DNA of 54,216 bases from Nocardioides sp. REDSEA-S33_B3 (GCA_001627335.1 LUPK01000045.1:1-54216), one strand, 5' to 3'. Positions 9,872-19,174 are shown, counted from the first letter of the stretch. A program made the numbers and translations. Notes: a model not told the origin generated them from the letters alone.

Positions 9872-10918
9872 TCAGCGGCGGTGCACCACCACGACGGCGC
9901 GGTCGTCGTCGCGGGAGCCGAGCTGCTCCACCAGTCGTGCGGCGGAGCCGTCGACACCGCCGCACAGCAGCTTCTCGGCCTCGCCCAGCAGTCGGTCCAG
10001 GCCCATCTCGAGGTCACGGCGCGGCTCCTCGACCATGCCGTCGGTGTAGAGCAGCAGCGAGTCGCCGCGCTCGAGCCTCCCGCGGGCGGTGGTGAACTCG
10101 GCGGCCGGCAGCAGGCCGAGGACCGCACCGGTGGAGTCCAGCACCGACCAGCGGCCCGACCCGGCCGCGCGGAGGACGGCGGGCGGGTGCCCGGCGGAAC
10201 GGACCTCGTACTCCCCCGTGTCGAGGAGCAGCGAGAGGTGCACGGCGGTGGCGAACCCCTCCGCCCAGTCCTGGCGCAGCAGGTAGTCGTTGGCCGAGGC
10301 GAGGAACATCTCCGGACCCACCGAGCCGAGCAGGCCGCCGAAGGCTCCCGAGAGCTGCAGCGCCCGGGTGCCGGCCTGGTCGCCCTTGCCGGACACGTCC
10401 ACCACGACCAGCTCCAGACGCTCGTCGTCCTCGAGGTAGGTCGCCACGACGAAGTCGCCGGCGAAGCGCGTGCCCGAGGCCGAGCGGAGCTCGGACTCGA
10501 CGTGCCACCCCTCGGGGAGCCTGGGCATCCGGCCCTGCCGCAGGAGCCGATCGCGCAGGTCGACGAACATCGACTCGCCGGTGAAGCCCGCGACCCCGAG
10601 GCGCGAGCGCCGGAAGGCGGTGGCGAGCACGATCACGCACATCACGAACTGCACCGCGGCGGCTCCGGCGGTGCGGATCGTGATCGTCTCCTGGAGTGTC
10701 AGGGCGATCGTGAGCATGCCCAGCACCCACACCACGAACCACGGGAGCTGGCGGGGGTTGAGCACGATGCTGCCGAGCAGCAGCGCGATCATCAGCGACG
10801 AGAACGGCGTGAACCGGGGAGCCAGGGCGACGCCGACGACGACCAGAGCGGCGAGGATCCCGAGCACCAGCACCGTGCGGTGCTCGCGGAACCGCCCCGG
10901 TGTGCTGTAGCGGCTCAT
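9872..10918 (-). CDS. membrane PP2C-type (SpoIIE/RsbU-like) serine phosphatase
   Basis: 348 aa from ATG 10918, chosen for SD GGAAGGA 7 nt upstream. About 120 N-terminal residues contain several hydrophobic segments (VLVLGILAALVVVGVALA, LMIALLLGSIVL, FVMCVIVLATAF), giving a membrane anchor. The C-terminal half is a PPM/PP2C domain of the RsbU/SpoIIE kind: GDFVVATYLEDD, VVDVSGKGDQAG with metal-binding Asp, AGHPPAVL, and LLLYTDGMVE. Such enzymes dephosphorylate anti-sigma-factor antagonists and so control alternative sigma factors (family knowledge). No partner anti-sigma or antagonist gene is next to it, so its target is unknown. Confidence 0.85.
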   Translation of the reverse strand: MSRYSTPGRFREHRTVLVLGILAALVVVGVALAPRFTPFSSLMIALLLGSIVLNPRQLPWFVVWVLGMLTIALTLQETITIRTAGAAAVQFVMCVIVLATAFRRSRLGVAGFTGESMFVDLRDRLLRQGRMPRLPEGWHVESELRSASGTRFAGDFVVATYLEDDERLELVVVDVSGKGDQAGTRALQLSGAFGGLLGSVGPEMFLASANDYLLRQDWAEGFATAVHLSLLLDTGEYEVRSAGHPPAVLRAAGSGRWSVLDSTGAVLGLLPAAEFTTARGRLERGDSLLLYTDGMVEEPRRDLEMGLDRLLGEAEKLLCGGVDGSAARLVEQLGSRDDDRAVVVVHRR

Positions 10919-10979
10919 CTGTGCGTCCTTCCGGGCTGGCCCGGGCTGCACCCTGGCTGGGGTGCCGACATCTTAGGGC

Positions 10980-11828
10980 TCACGAGGCTGCCCGGGAGCG
11001 GAACCGCGGCTGGCAGCGCGGGCACCAGAACAGGTTGCGCCCCTGGAGCTCGGCGGTGCGCACGGTCGCGCCGCAGACGTGGCAGGGCCGCTGGTCTCGT
11101 CGGTAGACGTAGACCTCGCCGCCGTGGTCGTCGCGGCGCGGCGGGCGGCCCATGGCCTCAGGGGTGTGCTTGGGTCGCACGGTGTCGATCCGCCCGGTGC
11201 GCACACCCTCGCGCATGAGCTCCACCAGGTCGGTCCAGATCGCCTGCCACTGCGACACCCGCAGGGTGCGGCCGGGCCGCATCGGGTCCAGCCGGTGCCG
11301 GAAGAGCACTTCCGCGCGGTAGACGTTGCCCACCCCCGCGAGCACCGACTGGTCCATCAGCAGGCCGCCGATCGGCGCGCGGCTCCGGCGGATCCGCTCC
11401 CAGGCCAGGTCGGGCTCGGCGTCGGCGCGCAACGGGTCGGGGCCTTGCCGCGCGACCACCGCCGCACGCTCGGCCCCGGTGAGCAGCGCGCAGGTCGTGG
11501 CGCCGCGCAGGTCGGCGTACGACGCAGCGCCGGGCGCTCCGGCCTCGAGCCGCATCCGCACCTGCCCGACGGGCCCGGGGACCTCCTCGACCACGGGGTG
11601 CACGAGGAAGGTGCCGTAGAGCCCGAGGTGGACGTGCACGAACCGGCCGCCCTCGAAGGCGACGAACAGGTGCTTGCCCCAGGCCTCGGCGCCGGTCACG
11701 ACCGAGCCGTCGACCAGCGCCGCCGACTCCGCGAAGCGTCCCTGGGGGCTGGTGACGCGCACCGCGCGGCCCGCGAAGGTCGCGCTCAGCTCACCGGCGA
11801 GCCGGTGGAGGGTGTGCCCCTCGGGCAC
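10980..11828 (-). CDS. nei: Fpg/Nei family DNA glycosylase (endonuclease VIII type)
   Basis: Base-excision repair glycosylase/AP lyase for oxidised bases; 282 aa. It starts MPEGHT, with catalytic P2 and E3, typical of actinobacterial Nei2 rather than MPELPE of MutM. A conserved Lys lies in EAWGKHLF (residue ~52), the H2TH region is at LLMDQSVLAGVGNVYRAE, and the C-terminal zinc finger is CHVC-x16-CPRC. It begins 3 nt after the rpiB stop, so the two are translationally close. nei is given at family level; the Nei1/Nei2 subclass is not resolved. Confidence 0.9.
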   Translation of the reverse strand: MPEGHTLHRLAGELSATFAGRAVRVTSPQGRFAESAALVDGSVVTGAEAWGKHLFVAFEGGRFVHVHLGLYGTFLVHPVVEEVPGPVGQVRMRLEAGAPGAASYADLRGATTCALLTGAERAAVVARQGPDPLRADAEPDLAWERIRRSRAPIGGLLMDQSVLAGVGNVYRAEVLFRHRLDPMRPGRTLRVSQWQAIWTDLVELMREGVRTGRIDTVRPKHTPEAMGRPPRRDDHGGEVYVYRRDQRPCHVCGATVRTAELQGRNLFWCPRCQPRFRSRAAS

Positions 11829-11831
11829 GGG

Positions 11832-12341
11832 TCAGGCGTCCGGGCCGAGCCCGATCGCGGACTCCGGCAGCGGCGGCAGCTCGCGGGTGCGGTCGTAGTG
11901 GTCGAGCTGGCCGATGCGGCGCACGTGGCGCTCGTCGCCGCTGAAGGGCTCGGCGAGGAAGAGCTCGACGAAGCGGGTCATGTCCTCCAGGGAGTGCATG
12001 CGGCCCCCGACGGAGACCATCTGGGCGTCGTTGTGCTCGCGGGCCAGCTTCGCGGTGTCCTCGCTCCACACCAGGGCGCAGCGGATGCCCTCGACCTTGT
12101 TGGCGGCCATCTGCTCGCCATTGCCGGAACCGCCGATCACGACGCCCAGGTCGTCGCCGCCGGCCGCGCGGGCCTTCGCCACTCCCTCGGCCGCACGCAG
12201 GCAGAAGACCGGGTAGTCGTCGAGCGCGTCGTAGACGAACGGCCCGTGGTCGACCGGCTCGTAGCCGTGCTCGGAGAGCCACGCGACGAGGTGGTTCTTC
12301 AGGTCGAGGCCGGCGTGGTCGGAACCCAGGTGGACACGCAT
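11832..12341 (-). CDS. rpiB: ribose-5-phosphate isomerase B (RpiB/LacAB family)
   Basis: Interconverts ribose 5-phosphate and ribulose 5-phosphate in the pentose phosphate pathway. From ATG 12341 the protein has 169 aa and begins MRVHLGSDHAGLDLK, the family N-terminus. The phosphate and catalytic region GVVIGGSGNGEQMAANK has Ser in the position where many LacAB enzymes have Cys, as in the mycobacterial enzyme, which uses a Glu base. A conserved EHNDAQMVSVGGR segment follows. A longer frame starts at 12380 but adds a poor N-terminus. It is transcribed with the downstream nei gene. Confidence 0.93.
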   Translation of the reverse strand: MRVHLGSDHAGLDLKNHLVAWLSEHGYEPVDHGPFVYDALDDYPVFCLRAAEGVAKARAAGGDDLGVVIGGSGNGEQMAANKVEGIRCALVWSEDTAKLAREHNDAQMVSVGGRMHSLEDMTRFVELFLAEPFSGDERHVRRIGQLDHYDRTRELPPLPESAIGLGPDA

Positions 12342-12446
12342 GGCCCGCATCCTGGCAGAACCGCGCCGAGGCCATCGCACCGGTGGCGGTGTGACGTCGA
12401 CCGCCCGAGCGGGCGTCCCGGGGCTGCTCGCCGTCCCGGCGGCCCC

Positions 12447-13334
12447 TCAGCGCAGGTACGCCGCCAGGAAGCCCGCCACGGCGGCGAGCATCGGCTCGGC
12501 GGCGTCGAACTGGTCGGGGTGGCGGTAGAACCCGTGGACCTGCCCGAGGTAGCGGGTGGCGGTCACGGTGACGCCGGCCTCGGCCAGCCGCACCGCCAGC
12601 GCCTCCCCCTCGTCGCGCAGGGGGTCGTGCTCGGCCGTCGTGACCAGGGTCGGCGGCAGCGTGTGCAGCCGCTCGCTGAGCAGCGGGGCGAGGTCGGGGT
12701 CGCGCAGGTCGTCGGGCGAAGCGGCGTACTGCTGCCAGTACCAGGCGGCCTCGCGGGGGTCGAAGCCGTCGGCGGCGGTGCGGTAGGAGTCGAAGCCGGC
12801 GGTGGGGTCGAGGAACGGGTAGACCAACGCGAGTGCCTGCACCCGGCCGGGGTTGCGCAGTGCGCCGACGAGGGCGAGGTTGCCGCCGGCAGAGTCGCCG
12901 TGCAGGCCCACCGGGCCGGCCAGCCCCTCGTTCCCGGCGTGGTCAGCCAGCCAGGCCAGCACGGTGTCGACGTCGTCGGGGGCGGCGGGGAAGCGGTGCT
13001 CGGGCGGACGGCGGTAGTCGACGCTGAGCACGGCTCGGCCCGAGCGCACGGCGAGCAAGCGGGCGAGGTTGTCGTGGACGTCGACGTCGTGGAAGACGAA
13101 GCCGCCCCCGTGCAGGTGCACGACCACGCCCGGTGCCGCGCCGTCAGGGCGGTAGAGCCGGCACGGCACTCCCCCGGCGTCGAGATCGCGGACCTCGGCC
13201 ACGGAGACGCGCGGGTGCGCGGCGGCCTCCGCGCGGGCAGCACGACGCGAGGCCTCGATGTCGAAGCTCTCGTCGAAGACCTTCGGCTCGCCGGCGGCGA
13301 CCTCGACCGCCCGCCGGGCCTGCGGGTGCAGCAC
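12447..13334 (-). CDS. alpha/beta hydrolase fold-3 esterase (HSL family)
   Basis: 295 aa. The oxyanion motif HGGGF is in VVVHLHGGGFVFHD, the nucleophile Ser in GDSAGGN, the acid in EHDPLRDEG and the His in VHGFYRHPDQF. These are the four marks of the hormone-sensitive-lipase family, which hydrolyses short acyl esters. No signal peptide is seen, so it is probably cytoplasmic. It starts at the GTG codon at 13334, 14 nt after the stop of the LURP-one-like gene, and is probably co-transcribed with it. Confidence 0.9.
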   Translation of the reverse strand: MLHPQARRAVEVAAGEPKVFDESFDIEASRRAARAEAAAHPRVSVAEVRDLDAGGVPCRLYRPDGAAPGVVVHLHGGGFVFHDVDVHDNLARLLAVRSGRAVLSVDYRRPPEHRFPAAPDDVDTVLAWLADHAGNEGLAGPVGLHGDSAGGNLALVGALRNPGRVQALALVYPFLDPTAGFDSYRTAADGFDPREAAWYWQQYAASPDDLRDPDLAPLLSERLHTLPPTLVTTAEHDPLRDEGEALAVRLAEAGVTVTATRYLGQVHGFYRHPDQFDAAEPMLAAVAGFLAAYLR

Positions 13335-13348
13335 CGTGCTCCCCCTCC

Positions 13349-13918
13349 TCAGCGCTGCATCAGCGCGTCGAGCCCCACGCCGATGGCAGCGGCGACCCGG
13401 AAGTCCACGCGCTGGTCGGGGACGTCGATCGTGTAGCGGTCGCGCAGCTTGAACTGCCGCTCCGAGCTCATCAGCGGGGTGCCTTCGGTGGAGGTGAAGT
13501 CGAAGTGGATGGTGAGGAAGGGCAGGTCCATGAAGCGGCGCAGGAGGGCCACGCCCTGGCTGCGCTCCTGTCCGGTGCCGGCGAAGCCGGGGCCCTCCAC
13601 GTGGTAGGTCGAGCGCAGCAGGCTGGCGCCGAAGTCCTTGCGGAAGAAGCCGATCTGGCGCCGCTGCTCGTCGTAGATGTCGTAGCCGGCGTTGAGGTCG
13701 AGCTTCTTGCGCGCCTTGAAGGAGAAGACCGGACGGGTCTTGGAGTCGTCGGTGTAGAAGGTGACCTCCTCCTTGAACGCCAGTCGCTTCTGCTGCGCCA
13801 CGGCCATCAGCTGGCCCTCGGTCCCGTCCGGGTTCGCCGCGTAGATCTCGTAGCGGTTGGTCGTCATCGCGAACTTCTGCTTGATGAAGAAGCGCGGGAG
13901 GTACATCTCAGCGGCCAT
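13349..13918 (-). CDS. LURP-one-related / scramblase-like beta-barrel protein
   Basis: 189 aa. The whole protein reads like the LURP-one-related fold: LPRFFIKQKFAMTTNRYEIY at the N-terminus, repeated beta strands (VFSFKARKKLDLNAGYDIYD, QIGFFRKDFGASLL) and a hydrophobic C-terminal segment (FRVAAAIGVGLDALMQR). The molecular role of bacterial members is unknown; eukaryotic relatives include phospholipid scramblases. A TAGTTT box 6 nt before ATG 13918 suggests a leaderless start; M5 is an alternative. It is followed by the esterase gene 14 nt downstream. Confidence 0.7.
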   Translation of the reverse strand: MAAEMYLPRFFIKQKFAMTTNRYEIYAANPDGTEGQLMAVAQQKRLAFKEEVTFYTDDSKTRPVFSFKARKKLDLNAGYDIYDEQRRQIGFFRKDFGASLLRSTYHVEGPGFAGTGQERSQGVALLRRFMDLPFLTIHFDFTSTEGTPLMSSERQFKLRDRYTIDVPDQRVDFRVAAAIGVGLDALMQR

Positions 13919-13949
13919 GGGCAGAAACTATCCGAGGGGTCGCCGGAAG

Positions 13950-14025
13950 GCGTGCGCGAGCGACCCTTCGGCCGTGCGCGAGCGACCTCTCGGCGGTCAG
14001 GCGTCGAGGCGGTCAGGCGTCGAGA
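13950..14025. repeat. 22-bp repeat pair plus 16-bp tandem duplication at the metG 3' end
   Basis: Two 22-bp units (13950-13971, 13972-13993) begin with GCGTGCGCGAG or CCGTGCGCGAG and end in GACCCTTCGG or GACCTCTCGG. They are followed by two copies of CGGTCAGGCGTCGAG (13994 and 14010). The second copy contains the metG stop codon (minus strand TGA at 14013-14015). The same unit and the same CGGTCAGGCG junction occur at 24375-24406. Confidence 0.7.
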
Positions 14026-15815
14026 CGGGCGAGCTCCTCCTCCACCACCGACGGGTCGAGCTTGGTGAAGACCGGGGTCGGCTTGGCAATGGGGGTGCCG
14101 ACGACGATGGGGCGGGACTCCCAGGCCGGGGTGGCGGAGTAGTCGCCGGTGATGACGGGGTACGTCGTCAGGCCGGCGCCGTTGTCGGGCTCGAGCTCGT
14201 CGACCTGCTCGATGACCGGCATCGGGAACTTCTCGCCCTCGCCGCCGAGGACGGCGTGCACCTTGTTGGCGGCGTGCGGGAGGAACGGCGCGAGCAGGGT
14301 GTTGCAGTCGCTCACGCACTGCAGCGCCACGTGCAGGACCGTGGCCAGCCGCTCGCGCTGGGACTCGTCCTTCATCTTGTAGGGCTCGGTGACCGTGAGG
14401 TACTTGTTCACCTCGCCGACGACCCGCATCGCCTCGGCGATCGCGGCCCGCAGCCGGTGCCGCTCGATGAGCGAGCCGACCGACTCGAAGCCGCCTCGGA
14501 CGGTGGCGAGCACGGTCTCGTCGACCTCCTCCAGCGGGCCGGCCGCGGGCACCTCGCCGAAGTTCTTGGCGACCATCGTGGCGGTGCGGTTGACCAGGTT
14601 GCCCCATCCGGCGACCAGCTCGGAGTTGTTGCGGGTGACGAAGTCGGCCCAGGTGAAGGCGGCGTCGGAGGTCTCCGGGCCGGCGGCGCAGATGAAGTAG
14701 CGCAGCGGGTCCGGGCCGTAGCGCTCGAGCATGTCACGCACGTAGATCACGTGCCCGCGGCTGGTGGAGAACTGGGCGTCGCCGAAGGTGAGGAACTCGC
14801 TCGAGACGACCTCGGTGGGCAGGTTGAGCACCCCGAAGGCGCCCGGCTCCCCGCCCCGCTCGCCCTGGCCGTTGTGCGCCAGGAGCTCGGCGGGCCAGAT
14901 CTGGGAGTGGAAGACGATGTTGTCCTTGCCCATGAAGTAGAACGCCTCGGCGTCGGCGTCGTTCCACCACTCGCGCCACTTCTCGGGCTCGCCGAGTCGA
15001 CGGGCCCACTCGATCGAGGCCGAGAGGTACCCGATGACGGCGTCGAACCAGACGTAGAGCCGCTTGTTGGGCTGGTCCTCCCAGCCCGGCACCGGGATGC
15101 CCCAGTCGATGTCGCGCGTCATGGCGCGCGGACGGATCTCCTCGAGGATGTTCTGGGAGAACTTGATGACGTTGGGACGCCACGTGCCCGAGGCCTCGCG
15201 GCCGTCCAGCCACTCCCCCAGCGCGTCGGCCACGGCCGGCAGGTCGAGGAACCAGTGCTGGGTCTCGACGAACTGCGGGGTCTCCCCGTTGATCTTCGAG
15301 CGCGGCTCGAGCAGGTCGGTCGGGTCCAGCTGGTTGCCGCAGTTGTCGCACTGGTCGCCGCGCGCGTCGGCGTACTTGCAGATCGGGCAAGTGCCCTCGA
15401 TGTAGCGGTCGGGCAGGGTGCGGCCGGTCGACGGGCTGATCGCCGACAGCGAGGTCTGCTCGACCATGTAGCCGTTGCGCAGGCAGGTCGAGAACATCTC
15501 CTGCACCACGCCGTAGTGGTTGCCCGTCGTGGTGCGGGTGAACAGGTCGTAGGAGAGCCCGAGGCCCTGGAGGTCCTCGACGATGACGCGGTTGCTGTCG
15601 TCGGCGAGCTCGCGCGCGGTCTTCCCCTCCTTGTCGGCGGTGACGAGGATCGGGGTGCCGTGCTCGTCGGTGCCGGAGACCATGAGCACCTCGTGGCCGG
15701 CCATCCGCATGTAGCGGCTGAAGACGTCGGAGGGCACTCCGAAACCGGCGACGTGGCCGATGTGGCGGGGCCCGTTGGCGTACGGCCAGGCGACGGCGGA
15801 CAGCACTCTGCTCAT
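14013..15815 (-). CDS. metG: methionyl-tRNA synthetase
   Basis: Class I synthetase for initiator and elongator tRNA-Met; 600 aa from ATG 15815. It begins [21 protein letters not shown], so HIGH lies at about residues 18-21. A zinc-binding insertion has CPIC and CDNC pairs, as in the four-Cys MetG type. The KMSKS loop reads QFSTSRG in [17 protein letters not shown], a variant common in actinobacterial MetRS. There is no C-terminal tRNA-binding (EMAP-like) domain. The start is supported by a TAGGAT box 7 nt upstream. Confidence 0.97.
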   Translation of the reverse strand: MSRVLSAVAWPYANGPRHIGHVAGFGVPSDVFSRYMRMAGHEVLMVSGTDEHGTPILVTADKEGKTARELADDSNRVIVEDLQGLGLSYDLFTRTTTGNHYGVVQEMFSTCLRNGYMVEQTSLSAISPSTGRTLPDRYIEGTCPICKYADARGDQCDNCGNQLDPTDLLEPRSKINGETPQFVETQHWFLDLPAVADALGEWLDGREASGTWRPNVIKFSQNILEEIRPRAMTRDIDWGIPVPGWEDQPNKRLYVWFDAVIGYLSASIEWARRLGEPEKWREWWNDADAEAFYFMGKDNIVFHSQIWPAELLAHNGQGERGGEPGAFGVLNLPTEVVSSEFLTFGDAQFSTSRGHVIYVRDMLERYGPDPLRYFICAAGPETSDAAFTWADFVTRNNSELVAGWGNLVNRTATMVAKNFGEVPAAGPLEEVDETVLATVRGGFESVGSLIERHRLRAAIAEAMRVVGEVNKYLTVTEPYKMKDESQRERLATVLHVALQCVSDCNTLLAPFLPHAANKVHAVLGGEGEKFPMPVIEQVDELEPDNGAGLTTYPVITGDYSATPAWESRPIVVGTPIAKPTPVFTKLDPSVVEEELARLDA

Positions 15816-15822
15816 GGCCCCG

Positions 15823-15828
15823 ATCCTA
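15823..15828 (-). promoter_or_regulatory. -10 element of the leaderless metG promoter
   Basis: TAGGAT on the minus strand, 7 nt before ATG 15815, with no SD. Confidence 0.6.
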
Positions 15829-15880
15829 AGGATCCCCACGACCGGTTTATGAGCCGGTGGTCATCGGGCAGGGTCGGGGC

Positions 15881-16567
15881 ATGGACCTGCTGCTCGCCGA
15901 GGACCTCATGCTCCTGCTGCTCGACGACGAGACCGGCGCCGTGCGGCAGACCCACCTGCGCCCGCTGCTGGGCGGTGCGGTGCTCGCCGACCTCGCGCTC
16001 ACCGGCGCCGCGGAGGTCGAGGAGAAGCGCGGCGTGTGGCACACCGCGAAGGTGCACCCCGTGGACGGGGCCCGGCCCTCGGACGCGCTGCTGGCGGCGG
16101 CGTACGACGAGGTGGCGGCCAAGCCGCGCTCGGCCCAGGACCTCGTCAACCGCATCGGCAAGCCGCTCAAGGACGACGTCACCGAGCGGCTGGTCGAGCG
16201 CGGGCTGGTGCGACGCGAGGAGCACCGGGTGCTGGGGATCTTCCCGACCACGCGGTGGCCGGCGGAGGACCTCGCCCACGAGCAGCAGGTACGCCGCCGG
16301 CTCGGTGACCTCCTGGTGCGCGGCCTCACCCCGGACACCCGGACGATGGCGCTGGTGGCGCTGCTGTCGGCGGTGGACCTGGCGCACAAGGTCGTGGACC
16401 GGGAAGGGCTGTCGGGCGGCGAGGTGCGCAAGCGCGGCAAGCGCCTGGTCGAGCAGATGGACGACGGTGACTGGGCGGCCAAGGCCGTCCGCGACGCCGT
16501 CGCGGCGATCACCGCCGCCGCGGGCGCCGCCGCGGTGGCGGGCGGGGCGGCAGCAGCCAGCAGCTGA
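15881..16567 (+). CDS. GPP34 (Golgi phosphoprotein 3 domain) family protein
   Basis: 228 aa from ATG 15881. The N-terminus MDLLLAEDLMLLLLDDETGAV and the middle segment GGAVLADLALTG match the bacterial GPP34 family, whose eukaryotic member binds phosphoinositides. The rest is mostly helical and ends in an Ala-rich tail (AAITAAAGAAAVAGGAAAA). Its function in bacteria is not established. A GTG 24 nt upstream is an alternative start. It converges with the amidase gene. Confidence 0.85.
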   Translation: MDLLLAEDLMLLLLDDETGAVRQTHLRPLLGGAVLADLALTGAAEVEEKRGVWHTAKVHPVDGARPSDALLAAAYDEVAAKPRSAQDLVNRIGKPLKDDVTERLVERGLVRREEHRVLGIFPTTRWPAEDLAHEQQVRRRLGDLLVRGLTPDTRTMALVALLSAVDLAHKVVDREGLSGGEVRKRGKRLVEQMDDGDWAAKAVRDAVAAITAAAGAAAVAGGAAAASS

Positions 16568-16596
16568 GCGGTCGCGGGCAACGCGGACCGGCCGGC

Positions 16597-17808
16597 TCAG
16601 CTCCAGCGCTTCACGTGCCAGTGCGTGCGCTTGCGGATCTCGGGCAGCCGAGCGTAGAGCCGGTCCCCGGGGCAGGCGGTGTCGTTGGTGTCGCGGTGCC
16701 CGTCGATGACCTTCAGCCGCACCCAGCCCTTGGGGTACTTGTCCGAGCCGTGGCTGTAGACGCGGGTCTTCCCCCGCGGCTTGCGGTCGTAGCGGTCGAG
16801 CTTCCAGGCCGCCAGGCGCACGATCGCGGTCACGATGCGGTCCACGGCGGCAGCGGACTCGTAGTTGCCGATCACGGCGACGCCGACCGAGGTGTGGTTG
16901 AAGCCGAGCGTGTGCGCACCACGGATCGGGCGGCTCGGCCCGCCGGCGCGCCCTACCCAGGTGCGGCCGAAGCGGTCGACGAGGAAGTTGTAGCCGATGT
17001 CGGACCAGCCCAGCGAGCGCGTGTGGTAGCGGTAGAACGAGCGGATCAGGGCCGGCACGTCCCGGCGTGAGTAGTCGTTGCCCGAGGCCGTGTGGTGCAC
17101 GTGCACCTGCTGGATGGTGCGGCACAGCACCGGCTTGCCGTCGCGCCAGGACTCGTCGGCACCCCAGTCCTTGCGGCTGCGCAGGTCGGGCTGCGGCGCG
17201 CGGACCTTGGCCTTCGACGTGGGCTCGCCCGACGGGTCGACCGGCTCGTCCGTGGGCTCGTCGGTCGGCTCGTCCCCCGGGTCCGCACCGGCGCGGGCCG
17301 CGGCCGCGGTGTCCCGGCCGGGGTCGACGAGCGAGAGCCGCAACCCGTCGGGGCGGGCCCCGTCGACCGCGACCTCGACGCCGTCGGCGGAGCCGACCCA
17401 GAGCGGCTGGGTGCCGCGACGGGCGGCCCTGCCCTCGGCGCTCGTCGGGTCGGGACCGTCCTCCAACAGGGGCAGGGTGCGCCAGGCCGACCACGACCCG
17501 GCACGTCGGGTCCGCACCCGCACCCGCCGCGGATCGTTCGCACCGGCACGCCAGGTCAGGCCGACGAGGGCGAAGTCCTCGGTCGCCATCGGGCCGGTGC
17601 GCCAGGTGGTGTCGGAGCCGCGCGTGGCCGAGCGGGGCGCGTCGAGCGGGACCTCGTCAGCCGGCAAGCGGCCCGAGTCGGAGCGGACCGCCGAGGCACG
17701 GGCGGCGAGCGGCACCGTCACGGCGGCACCGACGACGGCCGCGCCGCCGAGGAGGCGGCGACGGTGGACAGGGGGAAGGGACGGACGCCGAGACATCATC
17801 TCCATCAT
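16597..17808 (-). CDS. secreted PGRP-type N-acetylmuramoyl-L-alanine amidase
   Basis: 403 aa. The N-terminus has a Tat-like motif (HRRRLLGGAAVVGAAVTVPLAARASA), so export in folded form is likely. Residues ~60-200 are a low-similarity stalk with a DEPTDEPTDEP repeat. Residues ~208-400 are a PGRP/amidase_2 domain starting RSRKDWGADESW. Zinc ligands are H238 or H239 (VHVHHTAS), H371 (GHRDTND) and C379 (TACPGD). It should cut the amide between MurNAc and L-Ala in peptidoglycan. Several ATG codons (MMEMM) make the exact start uncertain. The repeated GTCACA motif lies directly upstream. Confidence 0.9.
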   Translation of the reverse strand: MMEMMSRRPSLPPVHRRRLLGGAAVVGAAVTVPLAARASAVRSDSGRLPADEVPLDAPRSATRGSDTTWRTGPMATEDFALVGLTWRAGANDPRRVRVRTRRAGSWSAWRTLPLLEDGPDPTSAEGRAARRGTQPLWVGSADGVEVAVDGARPDGLRLSLVDPGRDTAAAARAGADPGDEPTDEPTDEPVDPSGEPTSKAKVRAPQPDLRSRKDWGADESWRDGKPVLCRTIQQVHVHHTASGNDYSRRDVPALIRSFYRYHTRSLGWSDIGYNFLVDRFGRTWVGRAGGPSRPIRGAHTLGFNHTSVGVAVIGNYESAAAVDRIVTAIVRLAAWKLDRYDRKPRGKTRVYSHGSDKYPKGWVRLKVIDGHRDTNDTACPGDRLYARLPEIRKRTHWHVKRWS

Positions 17809-17810
17809 GC

Positions 17811-17825
17811 GTCACACCGGTCACA
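17811..17825. promoter_or_regulatory. GTCACA direct repeat between divergent genes
   Basis: GTCACACCGGTCACA has two GTCACA copies 9 bp apart, 2 nt upstream of the amidase start. A related GTGACC motif occurs before the other wall hydrolase gene (21517-21541). A shared regulator is possible but unproven. Confidence 0.3.
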
Positions 17826-17881
17826 GGTGTCGACCGACGCGGGTGAGTGCCCCACCCGGTCGGGTGCGGCAGGGTCGGGGC

Positions 17882-19132
17882 ATGCAGCCCACCGTCATAC
17901 CCCTCCCGGTCTCGGCCGTCTCCAGCCTCGGCGGCTGGCGCGCCTCGCGTCCCGCGCGCCGGCTCGCGGCGGTCCTCCGGCCGTTCTGGGTGGTCCCGGC
18001 CGCCTGGTGCCTCGTGGTCGTGGGGCTCGGCCTGCTGCTGCCCTACGTCGAGCTCACCTGGCTCGTCGACCGGGTGCCGCTGCTGTTCCCGGGAGGCGTC
18101 GACGGAGCGCGCACCGTGCTGTCGACCATCGCCGGCGCGATGATCTCGGTGACCGGCCTGGTCTTCTCGATCACGATGGTGGTGCTGCAGCTCGCCTCGA
18201 GCCAGTACTCCCCCCGCGTGCTGCGCACCTTCCTCGAGGACCGCCTGACCCAGCACACCCTGGGCGCCTTCGCGGCGTCGTTCGTGTACGCCCTGACCGT
18301 GCTGCGCTCGGTCGACGGTCGCGTCGAGGAGGGCGTCGACAGCCAGGACGGGGTCCCGCAGCTGGCGATCACGCTGGCCTACCTGCTGGTGCTGGTCGCG
18401 GTGGCGATGTTCCTGGCCTTCATCCACCGCATCACGACCTCGGTGGGGGTCGCCAGCATCCTCCAGCGCACCGCGCAGGACTGTCGCACGCTCCTCGTCG
18501 AGGGACAGCACTCCGGCTGGCCGCACGAGCGGCCGGAGCTGCCCGACCTCCCCGGTCCCCACGTGATCGCGGCTCCGCGCAGCGGGTACCTCGACCGCAT
18601 CGACGTGGTGCCCCTGGTCCGGGCCGCCCGCGCCGCCGAGGTGCGGGTCGAGGTGCTGGTGCCGATCGGGGGCTTCGTGGTGGAGGGCAGCCCGCTGCTC
18701 GCGGTCCACGGCGACCCGGCCGATGTCCCGGCCGACCCCGACGACCTGCTGTGCCGGGTCGCGCTCGTCTCGGACCGGAGCATGGAGCAGGACCTGGGCT
18801 ACGGCGTACGCCGGTTGGTCGACGTGGCCGAGCGAGCCCTGTCGCCCGGGGTCAACGACCCGACCACGGCCGTGCAGGTCCTCGACCAGCTGCACGACCT
18901 CCTGCGCCGGATGCTCACCACGCCGGCGATCTGGCCGGTGCGGCTCGACGACGACGGGACGCCGCGGCTGGTCCTGCGTCAGCCCAGCACCGCGCAGGTG
19001 GTCCGCGACGCCCTGGCCGACATCGCCCACTGGGGCGAGGACCACCGGCGCGTGCGCGAGCGCGTCGAGGCCGTGCTCATCGAGTTGCGGGTGGCCGCGC
19101 TGCCCGAGCACCGGGCGGCCCTCGACCTCTGA
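17882..19132 (+). CDS. DUF2254 family membrane protein
   Basis: 416 aa from ATG 17882. The N-terminal half holds about four hydrophobic segments (FWVVPAAWCLVVVGLGLLL, ISVTGLVFSITMVVLQLAS, TLGAFAASFVYALTV, TLAYLLVLVAVAMFLAFI). The conserved DUF2254 region SSQYSPRVLRTFLEDR follows the second. The C-terminal half is soluble, with ALSPGVNDPTTAVQVLDQL, a hallmark of the family. The biochemical role is unknown. It starts divergently from the amidase gene; readings of this frame further upstream are shadows of that gene. Confidence 0.88.
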   Translation: MQPTVIPLPVSAVSSLGGWRASRPARRLAAVLRPFWVVPAAWCLVVVGLGLLLPYVELTWLVDRVPLLFPGGVDGARTVLSTIAGAMISVTGLVFSITMVVLQLASSQYSPRVLRTFLEDRLTQHTLGAFAASFVYALTVLRSVDGRVEEGVDSQDGVPQLAITLAYLLVLVAVAMFLAFIHRITTSVGVASILQRTAQDCRTLLVEGQHSGWPHERPELPDLPGPHVIAAPRSGYLDRIDVVPLVRAARAAEVRVEVLVPIGGFVVEGSPLLAVHGDPADVPADPDDLLCRVALVSDRSMEQDLGYGVRRLVDVAERALSPGVNDPTTAVQVLDQLHDLLRRMLTTPAIWPVRLDDDGTPRLVLRQPSTAQVVRDALADIAHWGEDHRRVRERVEAVLIELRVAALPEHRAALDL

Positions 19133-19144
19133 GCCGCCCTGATC

Positions 19145-19164
19145 GTGCGGCACGGACGCCGCAC
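19145..19164. terminator. hairpin between convergent genes
   Basis: GTGCGGC and GCCGCAC pair around a 6-nt loop, between the DUF2254 stop and the stop of the minus-strand gene at 19175. Confidence 0.45.
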
Positions 19165-19174
19165 CGGTGCGACG

